A DNA stretch of 64,000 nucleotides from Streptomyces sp. CG 926. GTDB lineage: Bacteria; Actinomycetota; Actinomycetes; Streptomycetales; Streptomycetaceae. Position 1 is the first letter of the stretch. Each line of letters opens with the position of its first letter. Both the position numbers and the translations under genes were made by a program. Location of the stretch: the NCBI RefSeq assembly GCF_003148825.1, contig NZ_QGGZ01000001.1, positions 744,001 to 808,000 of the forward strand, written 5' to 3'. The notes beneath the pieces are model-generated. The model saw only the letters and a list, made by a program, of their open reading frames with translations, ran no database searches and was not told the origin of the DNA. This document shows, piece after piece, positions 32,922 through 43,934 of the stretch.

Positions 32922-33512
32922 TCAGGCCGAGGTCAGCTCCACGAGCTTGGCCACGGTGTTCCAGTTGCGGGTGGTCACGTCGAGGCCCTTGACCACGGCG
33001 GGCTTGGCGAGGGCCTCGGCGAGCTTGGAGCGGCCCAGGCCCTCGGGGACGTGGAGGTAGATGACGCGCTCGCCGATCCGGTACTCCTCGGGGAGGTACG
33101 CCGCCTCGTCGAGCGCGGCGAAGCGTTCCGGCCCGGGCTGCGCGGAGCAGAAGGTGACGTGCAGTTGCTTGCCCTGAAGCTCCGCCGCCGGGAACGGGCA
33201 GGCCTCGGCGACGGCGCGCAGGTACGCGCCGTCCAGCACCAGGCACGCCACGGGGAAGCCGAAGTGCCCCTCGATGGCCGCCTCCAGCTCCCGGGCGAGG
33301 GCGCTCGGATCCTGCCGCGCGCTGCTGAAGACGGCGTTGCCGCTCTGCAGGTACGTCTGCACGTCGCCGTGGCCGAGCCCGTCCAGCAGCGTACGCAGCT
33401 CCGCCATCGGGACCTTCTTGTTCCCGCCGACATTGATCCCGCGCAGCAGGGCCGCGTACCTGCGCGTCGTCGACTTCGTCGTCTTCGTCGTCTTCGTCAC
33501 CGTCTTCGTCAT
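32922..33512 (-). CDS. DUF1697 family protein
   Basis: This 196-aa protein begins its domain with 'RRYAALLRGINVGGNKKVPMAELRTLLDGLG', the DUF1697 signature, followed by 'VQTYLQSGNAVFSS' near 53. The first 17 residues are a Thr/Lys low-complexity stretch encoded by nine-base repeats. DUF1697 proteins are small two-domain cytosolic proteins of unknown function, common in actinomycetes. It lies 20 bases after the glycosyltransferase gene on the same strand and may be co-transcribed with it. Confidence 0.88.
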   Translation of the reverse strand: MTKTVTKTTKTTKSTTRRYAALLRGINVGGNKKVPMAELRTLLDGLGHGDVQTYLQSGNAVFSSARQDPSALARELEAAIEGHFGFPVACLVLDGAYLRAVAEACPFPAAELQGKQLHVTFCSAQPGPERFAALDEAAYLPEEYRIGERVIYLHVPEGLGRSKLAEALAKPAVVKGLDVTTRNWNTVAKLVELTSA

Positions 33513-33532
33513 GGGCGCACCCTAGAACCCGC

Positions 33533-34735
33533 CTACGACAATTCGGCCTCGACGAGGTCGGCCGCCTGACGTGTGCCGCCCTCGGAGGCCATCGCGGCGC
33601 GGACGGCTTCGGCGCGGGCGGCGACCTCGGGGTCGGCGACCAGTTCGAGGACCGCCTCGCGCAGGGTGGTGGCGTCGGCGTCCGCCATCGGGACATGTCG
33701 GGCCACGCCGAGGGAGACGAGCATGTCGGCGTTGCCGAACTGGTCGACGGCCTGCGGGACGGCGACCATCGGGGTGGCGGTGGCGAGCCCCTCCTGGCTG
33801 CCGCCGGCGCCCGCGTGGGTGATGAAGGCATCGGCCTGGCGCAGGATGTCCAGCTGCGGGACCCAGCGGTGGACCTCCACCCCGGCGGGGACCGGACCCA
33901 GGTCCGCCTCGTCGGTGAACGTGCCGATCTGGAGGACGAGATGCCAGTCGGGCAGGTCCGCGAAAGCCTCGATACAGGCGCGGTAGAAGGCCGGCTGGTT
34001 GGTGAAGGTGGAGCCGAGCGAGACGAGTACGACCTTCTTGCCCTCGGCCGACGCGGGCCGCCGCCAGGTCCCCTGGGTGGCGCTGCGATCGCCCTGGCAG
34101 GCACCGACGAAGGTGTACACGGACCGGTCGACGCGGTCGGCGTGCGGCTGGAGCGCCCGGGGGATGAGGACGACGCTGCGCCGCGGGCGGCCCTGGAAGC
34201 GGTCGACGTCGTCGCCGAGGCCGTTCTCCGTGAGCCAGGCGGCGAAGGCGGCGTAGTACGCCCGTCCCCGCTCGGAGGCCTTCAGCTCGGCGAACAACGG
34301 CTCGGCGACCTCCTCCTCGTACCCCTCCCACGCGACCAGGTTCGGGGAGAAGGAGACGGCGGGGATCCCCCATCGGTGGGCGAGCACGGGCGCGGGGTAG
34401 GAGGTGATGTCGTGCAGGACGAGGTCGGGCTCGTCGCCCTCGAAGGCGGCGGCGAGCTGCGGGAGCGCCTGGACGGCGTCCCTCAGGAACGGTTCCAGGT
34501 TCTCGATGAGTTCGGTTCCCCAGGCCTCAGGATCGTCGTCGGTGGGAAGGGTGGAGGTGTAGATCACGGGCGTGGCGCCGGTCTCCGCGACCTTCTCGGC
34601 GAAGGAGGCGGGGATGGCGTAGCTGACGCGGTGACCGCGGGCCACGAGCTCGCGGATCACCTCGATGCTCGGGTTCACGTGCCCGTGGGCGGCGATGGAG
34701 AACATGGCGATGTGGGCGGGCTTCGCTGTGGTCAT
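33533..34735 (-). CDS. Macrolide-type UDP-glycosyltransferase (MGT family)
   Basis: This 400-aa GT-B glycosyltransferase of family GT1 starts '[33 protein letters not shown]' with the catalytic-type His (H18 region). The C-terminal nucleotide-sugar motif is '[46 protein letters not shown]' (about 285-330). Close relatives such as S. lividans Mgt and OleD inactivate macrolides by glucosylation, so a role in drug tolerance or natural-product tailoring is likely. The promoter has a palindrome filling its spacer and the transcript is probably leaderless. No polyketide genes are nearby. Confidence 0.92.
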   Translation of the reverse strand: MTTAKPAHIAMFSIAAHGHVNPSIEVIRELVARGHRVSYAIPASFAEKVAETGATPVIYTSTLPTDDDPEAWGTELIENLEPFLRDAVQALPQLAAAFEGDEPDLVLHDITSYPAPVLAHRWGIPAVSFSPNLVAWEGYEEEVAEPLFAELKASERGRAYYAAFAAWLTENGLGDDVDRFQGRPRRSVVLIPRALQPHADRVDRSVYTFVGACQGDRSATQGTWRRPASAEGKKVVLVSLGSTFTNQPAFYRACIEAFADLPDWHLVLQIGTFTDEADLGPVPAGVEVHRWVPQLDILRQADAFITHAGAGGSQEGLATATPMVAVPQAVDQFGNADMLVSLGVARHVPMADADATTLREAVLELVADPEVAARAEAVRAAMASEGGTRQAADLVEAELS

Positions 34736-34741
34736 GATCGA

Positions 34742-34771
34742 ACGGTAAACGAGACGATACGTCTCGTGCAA
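34742..34771 (-). promoter_or_regulatory. Glycosyltransferase promoter with embedded 19-bp operator
   Basis: On the minus strand, TTGCAC (34771-34766) and TACCGT (34747-34742) are separated by 18 bases. The spacer is filled by a palindrome with two 8-bp arms, ACGAGACG and CGTCTCGT, around ATA (34749-34767). The start codon is six bases after the -10 box, so the mRNA is likely leaderless. Size and symmetry suit a TetR-family repressor. None is encoded nearby. Confidence 0.65.
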
Positions 34772-34785
34772 CTTATTTCGGCGGC

Positions 34786-37026
34786 TCAGGGAGGACCCGA
34801 CGGGCCGGGCCGACCCGACGGACCCGCTGAACCGTCCGCAGCCGACGGACCCGAGCCGTCCGCCCCCGAGGCACCCGACGAGCCGTTCGGACCCGATGGG
34901 CCGGACGGGTGGTCCGCGGCCGTCATCCGGTCGACGTCGACGTCGAGGGAGTTGAGCCAGGCGAGCGTGGCGAAGAACCGCGGCGAGGAGAGCCCCGGCG
35001 GACCGTCCACGGCGGGTCCGGCGGGCCCGGGCGGCGCGCTCCGCGGATCCCCGGCCTCCGCAGCCTCTCCGGCCCCCGCTCCCGCCCACTCGGCCGCCTC
35101 CCGCATCCGCGTGACCACCCCGGCCGCCCGGTGGTCCAGCCGGACACTGTTCGCCGGCCCGACGGCCGGACCGCCGCGGACGAACAGCCGCCGCGAGCCC
35201 CACAGCACGTGGTGGCCCGACATCATGGCCGCCTGCCAGTCCGTGGTCGGCTCCTCGGTCGTCCGTGGCTCGCTCTGGTGCTGCGCGAACGCGGACTCCG
35301 CCATGGTCAGCGCGTGCTGGAGCGGTCGGTCGTCGGGGACGTGCCCCGGCCCTCCCTCCAGCACGGCGGCCGTGGTGCGCTCGACCGTCTCGGCCTCCGT
35401 CGTCAGCAGCAGGGCGACCGCCCGGTGCAGCTCCCGCTGCGCCCCGCGCGGCCAGGCGAGCACGCCGAACACCACCCCGATCAGGCTGCCGATGATCACG
35501 TCCAGGATCCTGACCTCGGCCAGCTGCCAGGTCACGGGCGTCAGCTGGGCGAAGACGAAGGCCACCACGAGGGTGAACATGCCCTGGGCCCAGCCCACGC
35601 CCCGGACCGGCCCCACCCGGAACGCGGTGAGCATCACGAACGGCAGGGCGATCGCGTAGACGGTGGTGTGGCCGCCGATCAGGGCCAGCAGCAATCCCGT
35701 CGCCAAGGCGCCGAGCATGGTGCCGGTGATCGCCACGCGTACCGTCTCCCGGGTCTGGGCGGCGGTGGTCCGGGTCAGGCTGAGGACGGCCAGCATCGCC
35801 CAGAAGCCGTGGGGCAACGAGTCCAACCCCGCGACCGTACGGGCGGCCGCCAGCGCGAGGCTGATCCGGACGGCGTTCTGGAAGTACACGGAGCGTGGCC
35901 CGGCGTGTCCGGCCAGCCGGTGCCACCACAGGCGCGGCGCGCGCTTGCCCGCGTACCAGAACCGGCCCGAGTCGACGTCTTCGGGCAGCCGCGCGTGCCG
36001 ACCCCGTACCGCCAGCTCGGCGGCCGTCGCCAGGGCCACGGCCGCGTCCGCCACCTCCAGCACCGCCGCCCGCCGACGGCCCCGCGCGGCGGTCGTGGGT
36101 GCCTCCCGCGCCGCCGAGGCGGTGGCCCGCTCCCGTACGGTCCGCAGGACATCGGCCGCTTCGGTGGTGGTGGCCCTGCCGTCCAGCAGGTCCGCGGTCT
36201 CGGTGACGGCCCGGCCGACGGCGGTCAGCACCTCGGTCTCCTGCTCCATCGGCACCGGGCTCGGGGGCGGGGGTGGCGGGGGCAGGTTCACCAGGCGGGC
36301 GAGGAGCGTGCGGGCGGCCAGGCCCATGTGGGACAGGGCCCGGTCGCGCAGGCCCGGACCGGCGGGACGGTCGGCCTCGCCGACCCGGAAGGGCCGCAGC
36401 GACCCGCCGGCCGCCGTGGCCGTCTCCGCGGAGGCGGCGGACAGCGTGTACGGAGCCCGGCCCAGCTCGGCGACGCAGCGGGCGGCGGTGTCGGCCGCGC
36501 CGGCGGCCAGGTGCCGGTAGGTCGGCCCGCGCGCCTCGGGCAGGACGAAGATCTCGGCGAGGACCAGGAGCAGAAGGCCGAGGGTGGCTCCCCCGAGGCG
36601 TTCCAGCAGGGTGTCGGGGGCGTAGGGCGGGAAGCACGGCAGGATGTAGAGCAGTTGCAGGCCGGGCGCGGCGCCCGCGGCGCGGGGCCCGGCGGCCGCC
36701 ACGAAGGCGAGGAAGAAGCCGATCAGGAGCATGCCGACGACGGCGCTCCAGGTACGGATCGCGAGATAGGTGCCGATGGTCAGCAGCACCCATGCGGTGG
36801 GCGTCGCCCTGACCATGACCGCCGCCCGCTGGCGTCCGGTGCCGGGGATGTGGGAGAGGGCCGCCATCGACACCGCGGCGAACAGCGCGTACGTCGCCGC
36901 CACCGGCCGGTCCAGCGCGTACAGGCACACGAAGAACGAGGTGCACGCGGAGAGGGTGGTGCGCAGGGCGCGCCGCGTCACGACCGAGGGTCCCCGGTCG
37001 GCGCGTCCGTCGTGTTCGGCGCACAT
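34786..37026 (-). CDS. FUSC/aromatic-acid exporter-like membrane protein
   Basis: This 746-aa protein has two membrane bundles, about 30-160 (six helices) and about 395-535 (six helices). They flank a soluble helical domain with a polyproline run near 250 and a long cytosolic C-terminus. The layout 'bundle - soluble - bundle - soluble' and motifs such as '[31 protein letters not shown]' match FUSC/YccS-AaeB-type efflux proteins. The last 45 residues are Gly/Ser/Pro-rich and collagen-like (repeated G-P-S-G). It could export aromatic or hydrophobic acids. Start ATG 37024-37026. It lies upstream of the glycosyltransferase on the same strand, but that gene has its own promoter. Confidence 0.85.
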   Translation of the reverse strand: MCAEHDGRADRGPSVVTRRALRTTLSACTSFFVCLYALDRPVAATYALFAAVSMAALSHIPGTGRQRAAVMVRATPTAWVLLTIGTYLAIRTWSAVVGMLLIGFFLAFVAAAGPRAAGAAPGLQLLYILPCFPPYAPDTLLERLGGATLGLLLLVLAEIFVLPEARGPTYRHLAAGAADTAARCVAELGRAPYTLSAASAETATAAGGSLRPFRVGEADRPAGPGLRDRALSHMGLAARTLLARLVNLPPPPPPPSPVPMEQETEVLTAVGRAVTETADLLDGRATTTEAADVLRTVRERATASAAREAPTTAARGRRRAAVLEVADAAVALATAAELAVRGRHARLPEDVDSGRFWYAGKRAPRLWWHRLAGHAGPRSVYFQNAVRISLALAAARTVAGLDSLPHGFWAMLAVLSLTRTTAAQTRETVRVAITGTMLGALATGLLLALIGGHTTVYAIALPFVMLTAFRVGPVRGVGWAQGMFTLVVAFVFAQLTPVTWQLAEVRILDVIIGSLIGVVFGVLAWPRGAQRELHRAVALLLTTEAETVERTTAAVLEGGPGHVPDDRPLQHALTMAESAFAQHQSEPRTTEEPTTDWQAAMMSGHHVLWGSRRLFVRGGPAVGPANSVRLDHRAAGVVTRMREAAEWAGAGAGEAAEAGDPRSAPPGPAGPAVDGPPGLSSPRFFATLAWLNSLDVDVDRMTAADHPSGPSGPNGSSGASGADGSGPSAADGSAGPSGRPGPSGPP

Positions 37027-37110
37027 GACTCCAGGATCAGGCCACCTGCCGGAAGCCACCACATACTGACGGGCGGGAGCGGAACCACGACGAGGGGCGG
37101 GATCGGCGGC

Positions 37111-37974
37111 ATGGACGAGGCGCGGGCACGCGAGGTACTGGCGACAGCGGGCCTGACCAGGGGCACACCGGGCGGAGCCGTGCTCCTCGCGCTCGGCGAG
37201 AACGCGGTCTTCGCCATCGGCGACCTGGTGGTGAAGGTGGGCCGGGAGGCGGCGCTGCTGGAGCGGGCCGAGCGGGAACTCGCGGTGTCCGGCTGGTTCG
37301 CCGCGTCCGGGATCCCGGCGGTCCGGGCGGCCGAGCCGAAGCCCCGGCTGGTGGACGGGTATCCGCTGACCCTGTGGCACCGGCTGCCGGACGCGGTGCG
37401 GCCCGCCGGGCCGAAGGACCTCGCGGCGCTGCTGCGTCTCGTGCACGCGCTGCCCGAGCCGCCCTTCGTCCTGCCCGCGCGGGACCTGCTGTCCGGGGTC
37501 GAACGCTGGCTGCGGCTGGCGGGGGACGCCGTGGATCCGGCCGACGCGGGCTATCTACGGGCCCGCCGCGACGCCTACGCCGGTGAGCTGGCGGCCCTGT
37601 CCCCCCGGCTGCCCCCGGGCCCGATCCACGGCGACGCCCTCCCCCGCAATGTCCACGTGGGCCCGGACGGCCCGATCCTGGTCGACCTGGAGACCGTCTC
37701 GGCCGATCTGCGCGAGCACGACCTGGTGGTGATGGCGCTCTCCCGCGACCGGTACGGCATGCCGGCCGACGCGTACGAGGCCTTCGTGGCGGCGTACGGG
37801 TGGGACGTCCGCGACTGGGAGGGCTGCGCGGTCCTGCGCGGCGCCCGGGAGACGGCCGCCTGCGCCTGGGTCGCCCAACACGCCCCCGCCGACCCGAAGG
37901 CACAGGCCGAATTCCGCCGCCGCGTGGCCTCCCTCAGGGACGGCGACCGGGAATCCCGGTGGCACTCCTTCTAG
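37111..37974 (+). CDS. Aminoglycoside phosphotransferase (APH) family kinase
   Basis: This 287-aa protein-kinase-like enzyme has a glycine-poor N-lobe with 'ENAVFAIGDLVVKVGR' (Lys of the ATP site), the catalytic loop 'IHGDALPRNVHV' (about 172-183) and the metal-binding 'ILVDLET' near 190. Members phosphorylate antibiotics, choline, homoserine or sugars; nothing here selects among them. It starts at the ATG at 37111, divergent from the FUSC gene across 84 bases. It is not evidence of clinical resistance by itself. Confidence 0.85.
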   Translation: MDEARAREVLATAGLTRGTPGGAVLLALGENAVFAIGDLVVKVGREAALLERAERELAVSGWFAASGIPAVRAAEPKPRLVDGYPLTLWHRLPDAVRPAGPKDLAALLRLVHALPEPPFVLPARDLLSGVERWLRLAGDAVDPADAGYLRARRDAYAGELAALSPRLPPGPIHGDALPRNVHVGPDGPILVDLETVSADLREHDLVVMALSRDRYGMPADAYEAFVAAYGWDVRDWEGCAVLRGARETAACAWVAQHAPADPKAQAEFRRRVASLRDGDRESRWHSF

Positions 37975-37999
37975 GGCGTGCCCCTCGGATCGGGCCGGA

Positions 38000-38755
38000 T
38001 CAGGGTCGGGGGGACATCCCGCGGACCGCTCCGGCCTGGGCCGGGATCAGGCCGCGCAGCGGCCAGGCCTCGTCGATCACCGCGTCCGGGGTGCCCTGGC
38101 GGCGCAGGTACGACTGGAAGTCGCGGGCCCAGCGGGCGTGCCAGGTGCTCTGTCGCTCGTGCAGGTCGGCCGGGCTGAGCCCGGCCACCTCCGGGTGCCG
38201 CTGGGCTATCGCGCGTGCCACCTGGACCGCGGCCAGCGCGTCCGCCCCGGCGTCGTGCGCATCGTCGAGGGTGACCCCGTACACCCCGCAGACGGCCTCC
38301 AGGGTCCGCTTGCCCCGCCGGTAACGGTCCACGGCTCGGTCGATGGTGAGCGGGTCCACCACCGGGCCGGTCTGTGCCCCGCCCAGCCGGTCGGCCAGCG
38401 ACGGCAGCCCGTGCCGGGCCAGCTCGGCGCTCAGCAGGGTCAGGTCGAAAGCCGCGTTGTACGCGACCACCACCGCGCCCGTGCGCCAGTGTCCGACCAG
38501 AGCCTCGGCGACCTCGTCGGCGACCTCCCGCACCGGGCGTCCCTCGGCGACCGCGCGCTCCGTGCTGATCCCGTGGATCGCCGACGCCCCTTCCGGGATC
38601 GGTATCCCCGGATCCGCGAGCCAGCCGCGCCGCTCCCGCACCGCACCGTCGCGCACCTCGACCAGGGCCGCCGTCACGATCCGCGACTCCCCCGGCTCCG
38701 TGCCGGTCGTCTCCAGGTCGAATCCGATCAGCACACCGCCGTGCCAGTCCCCCAT
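38000..38755 (-). CDS. DEDDh 3'-5' exonuclease (DnaQ-like)
   Basis: This 251-aa exonuclease has Exo I 'GFDLETTG' (about 10-17), Exo II in 'VVAYNAAFDLTLL' (about 88-100) and Exo III 'DAHDAGADALAA' with the DEDDh histidine (about 155-166). It resembles the proofreading epsilon-like proteins that occur as stand-alone exonucleases in actinomycetes. The ATG at 38753-38755 begins MGDWHGGVLIGFD, right before the domain. It converges on the APH gene with a 25-base gap. A role in DNA repair or turnover is likely. Confidence 0.9.
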   Translation of the reverse strand: MGDWHGGVLIGFDLETTGTEPGESRIVTAALVEVRDGAVRERRGWLADPGIPIPEGASAIHGISTERAVAEGRPVREVADEVAEALVGHWRTGAVVVAYNAAFDLTLLSAELARHGLPSLADRLGGAQTGPVVDPLTIDRAVDRYRRGKRTLEAVCGVYGVTLDDAHDAGADALAAVQVARAIAQRHPEVAGLSPADLHERQSTWHARWARDFQSYLRRQGTPDAVIDEAWPLRGLIPAQAGAVRGMSPRP

Positions 38756-38875
38756 GCCGCGCCTGTCCTCCACCCCGTGCCCCTCCCCCGTACACCTTCG
38801 GTCAACGGGTTTCAGCCTGCCACGGGACACTGACAGCCAGGCCGCCGGGGCGCGCCGGCGCCGTCGGGCCCGGTG

Positions 38876-40153
38876 TCAGGACACCGGCCGGGAGTCTTCC
38901 CACATCGACTCGAACTCTTCCCGGTACGTCGTGAACAGCCCGTGGTCCGCGTCCTTCGGCACCCCGCGCCCGCCGCCCCGCAACACCAGGACCGGGGACT
39001 CCATGCCGCGTGCGCGCCGCAGGTAGGACTGGACCACCGCGATGCCCGAGGACTGCCCCTCCACCAGGTAGGCGGTGAACCGCGGGGTCTCGTCGAAGAC
39101 GTGGATCTCGAATCGGGAGGGGTCCCGCAGTCCCGCCCGGACCCGGCGGACGTGCAGGATGTTCATCTCGACCGAGCGGCTCAGCTCGCCCTTGCGCAGT
39201 CCCAGTTCCCGCTCGCGCCGCTTCACGGCGCTGCTCGCCGGGTTCAGGAACAGCAGCCGCACCCGGCAACCGGCCTCGGTGAGCCGGACGAGTCTTCGGC
39301 CCGAGAAGTTCTGGACCAGCAGGTTGAGCCCTATGCCGATGGCGTCGAGTCGCCGCGCGCCGCCGAAGAGGTCCTCGGCCGGGAGCTGGCGCTGCAGCCG
39401 TACCCGGTCGGGGTGGACCGAGATGACGTCCGCGTACCGGTCGCCCACCAGGTCCTCGACGGCGTCGATCGGCAGCCGCTCCGCCGAGGGACTGCCGGAG
39501 ACCCCGCCCAGCACCTCCAGCAGGCGCGCCGAGGCCCGCTCGGCCTGCTCCAGCACCGGCCGGGACAGGGCCCGGTTGCGGGAGACGACGTTGCGGGTGA
39601 CCTCCAGCTCGTCCAGGGCCAGCTCGATCTCGCGCCGGTCGTCGAAGTACGGCTCGAAGCACGGCCAGTGCTGGACCATCAGCTCGCGCAGCTGGGGCAA
39701 GGTCAGGAAGCTCAGCACGTTGTCGTCGGTCGGGTCGAGCAGATAGCCCTTGCGCCGGCTGACCTCGCGCACGGCGACGGCCCGCTGCACCCATTCCTGC
39801 CCGGCCGGCCCGGCCGCCGCGACGACCCAGTCGTCGGTGCCGTGCACCGGTTCGTAGATCGGCCGGAGCACCGCCCCGACCACCGCGCGCAAGCGCTGTT
39901 CGATGAGATTCAGCCAGATGTACGCACGGCCGGCCCGCTGTGCCCGGGTCCGGACCTCGCTCCAGGCCTCCGTGCCCCAGTCCAGCTCCACGCCGGTCCC
40001 CGCGTCCCCGGCCTCGGCCGGTCCGCCCGCCAGGGAGACCGCCCCGGCCGGGAGCCCCGCGGGTGTCCCGCCGGGGACACCCCCTGGGGCGTCCGCCGGG
40101 CCACCCTCGTGACTGCTGTCACCAGGGGGCAGCTCCAGACCTCCCGAGCTCAC
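38876..40153 (-). CDS. SAV2148-like HEPN-domain protein
   Basis: This 425-aa protein has a Gly/Pro-rich N-terminal 50 residues, then a helical HEPN-like domain ('RAQRAGRAYIWLNLIEQRLRAVVGAVLRPIYEPVHG', about 68-105, with a following R-x4-6-H-like region). The next part is strongly conserved among Streptomyces ('DDNVLSFLTLPQLRELMVQHWPCFEPYFDDRREIELALDELEVTRNVVSRNRALS'). A C-terminal half of PLD/effector-like alpha-beta fold follows ('GCRVRLLFLNPASSAVKRRERELGL'). HEPN domains are often RNases or nucleotide-conflict proteins, but this family is uncharacterised. Start GTG at 40151-40153, divergent from glgX. Confidence 0.85.
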   Translation of the reverse strand: MSSGGLELPPGDSSHEGGPADAPGGVPGGTPAGLPAGAVSLAGGPAEAGDAGTGVELDWGTEAWSEVRTRAQRAGRAYIWLNLIEQRLRAVVGAVLRPIYEPVHGTDDWVVAAAGPAGQEWVQRAVAVREVSRRKGYLLDPTDDNVLSFLTLPQLRELMVQHWPCFEPYFDDRREIELALDELEVTRNVVSRNRALSRPVLEQAERASARLLEVLGGVSGSPSAERLPIDAVEDLVGDRYADVISVHPDRVRLQRQLPAEDLFGGARRLDAIGIGLNLLVQNFSGRRLVRLTEAGCRVRLLFLNPASSAVKRRERELGLRKGELSRSVEMNILHVRRVRAGLRDPSRFEIHVFDETPRFTAYLVEGQSSGIAVVQSYLRRARGMESPVLVLRGGGRGVPKDADHGLFTTYREEFESMWEDSRPVS

Positions 40154-40439
40154 CCGTGCACCGCCTTCTGCGTCTGGACGCCCGTCTCCAGTGATCACGG
40201 AAGAGTACTCCGCGCGCGCGGCCCGGTGCAGCCCGACGGCCCTTACCGCGACCGTCCGTTGACCCATTATCCGATGCGCACACAGTCCGTTGACCCGCAT
40301 ATCAGCTCTGCGGGTCACCCAATAGGACCCCTGCCAAGTCCGCGCTTGCGGCCCCTCTTTCGGGGAAGATCTGGCAGGGACGTGGTCCATGCCGGGTCGG
40401 CCGGGACATCTTCGGGCAATGAGGGAAGAGTCGTTATCT
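40154..40439. promoter_or_regulatory. glgX upstream region with a 9-bp inverted repeat
   Basis: Divergent promoter region. CCGTTGACCC occurs twice (about 40254 and 40287), each with a TTGACC -35-like hexamer. The second lies in a perfect inverted repeat TGACCCGCA (40291-40299)/TGCGGGTCA (40309-40317). A CTGCCA...TGGCAG pair spans about 40342-40378. A repressor site controlling glycogen debranching is plausible. No regulator is adjacent. Confidence 0.4.
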
Positions 40440-42538
<2,099 letters not shown>

Positions 42539-42554
<16 letters not shown>

Positions 42555-43852
42555 GCGCCCGCTTCGGCGTCCTGCGTCGCGGCGCCGCTCCCGTCCGGCG
42601 CCGGGCGCACGTCGGTCCGCGGGCCCGGGACGCGCACCTCGGTGGGGTGCGTCCGGGCGGCGGGTACCTCGGTGACGAGGGCGAGGAGCAGGCAGAGCGC
42701 GGCCGCCCCGACGGCCACGGCGAAGGCCCCGGCGGGCCCGTGGGCCTCGGCGAGGCGCCCGCAGACGACGAGCGCCGTGGCCTGCCCGGCCACCAGGCAG
42801 CTGGCGGCGACGGCCATCGCGGTGGAGAGCCGGGCCGGCTCCACCGCCCGCTCGGTGAGTGCGAACGCGGTGATCAGGTGGGGTGCGTAGGCGGCACCCA
42901 GCACGGTGACGACGACGTACAGCGGCCACAGGCTGTCGGTGAACAGCAGCGGCACGGAGAGCACCAGCGCCGCCGCGGTCGCCACCCGCCAGCGCAGCCG
43001 CAGCCCGAAGCGGGCGGGCAGCGCGCCGAGCGAGATGCCGACGACCGCGCTGACGACGCCCATGGCGGAGTAGACGACGGCGGCCTGGTCCGGGACGCCG
43101 AGGCGGATGGTGAGCGCGGTGATGCCCGCCTGGCAGGCGCCGAACATGGCGCCCTGGAGGGCGAGGGAGCCCCGTACGGCGTGGACCACGCCGGGTGAGC
43201 GGACCCGGCTCCCCGGGACCCGGTCGGGTGCGGGGGACCCGGCCGTGACGGCGGCGGTCGGGTGCAGGGCGTAGATCGTGCCGAAGACGGCGACGAGGCC
43301 GGCCGCGCCGACGAGGGCGACGGCCGGGTGCGCGAGGAGCGCGGCGAGTCCGACGAGGGCGGGGCCGAAGACGAAGGAGACCTCGTCCAGGGTGCCTTCG
43401 AGCGCGTGGACGGCGCCGACGACGCTCTCGTCGGACTTCGCCCGGTGGGCCAGGGCCACCGAGCGGGTGCGGGCGAGCGGTCCGATCAGCGGTACGGAGG
43501 CGCCGGTGAGGGCGCCGATCGCGGCGAGCGGGACGGTGGCCAGGTGGGTGAGCGCCCCGGCGACGAGGGCGGCGGTGGCCACGGCGTTGACGGCGGCCGC
43601 GGCCAGGACGACGGGGCGCTGCCCGTGCCGGTCGGCGAGTCGGCCGAGTACGGGGCCGAAGAGGACCTGTCCGAGGGAGAGCGCGCCGCCGACCGTGCCG
43701 GCGACGGCGAGGGAATCGCTGGTCCGGGCGACCAGCAGGAAGCTGCCGAACTGGGACATCGCGACGGGCAGTCGGGCGAGGAAAGACACGAGGGGAAGTA
43801 GGGGCCCGGTCAGGGCGATGACGTTTCGATAGGTGCTGACGGTTCCAACCAC
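42539..43852 (-). CDS. MFS transporter
   Basis: This 437-aa major facilitator has 12 predicted helices and the loop 2-3 motif 'GPVLGRLADRHGQRP' (about 63-77; G-x-L-a-D-r-x-G-r-r/k pattern). A hydrophilic tail follows residue 400. It resembles proton-linked drug or metabolite exporters without clear specificity. The start is a GTG at 43850-43852 with little ribosome site, so translation may be leaderless. It is divergent from treY across 82 bases. Confidence 0.9.
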
Positions 43853-43934
43853 TTGATCGACACTAACCCGACGCAGTCACTCGGATGCATTGGGTAATGG
43901 CACGGAATCCGTCAGGTTGGGTACGTACGTTCTC

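Noticed and set aside
31798..34104. Long minus frame appearing to extend the reductase N-terminally
   Set aside because: The Rossmann motif begins right after the ATG at 32799; the extension crosses DUF1697 and glycosyltransferase genes out of frame.
33533..37024. A 1163-codon minus frame that seems to fuse the glycosyltransferase with upstream sequence
   Set aside because: The part upstream of 34735 is an out-of-frame shadow of the FUSC gene, and a promoter lies just before the ATG at 34735.
34909..37110. Plus-strand extension of the phosphotransferase frame
   Set aside because: Antisense to the FUSC gene; the kinase domain starts just after the ATG at 37111.
37111..37974. Calling the APH-family gene an antibiotic-resistance determinant
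   Set aside because: The family covers many small-molecule kinases and the sequence shows nothing specific to aminoglycosides.
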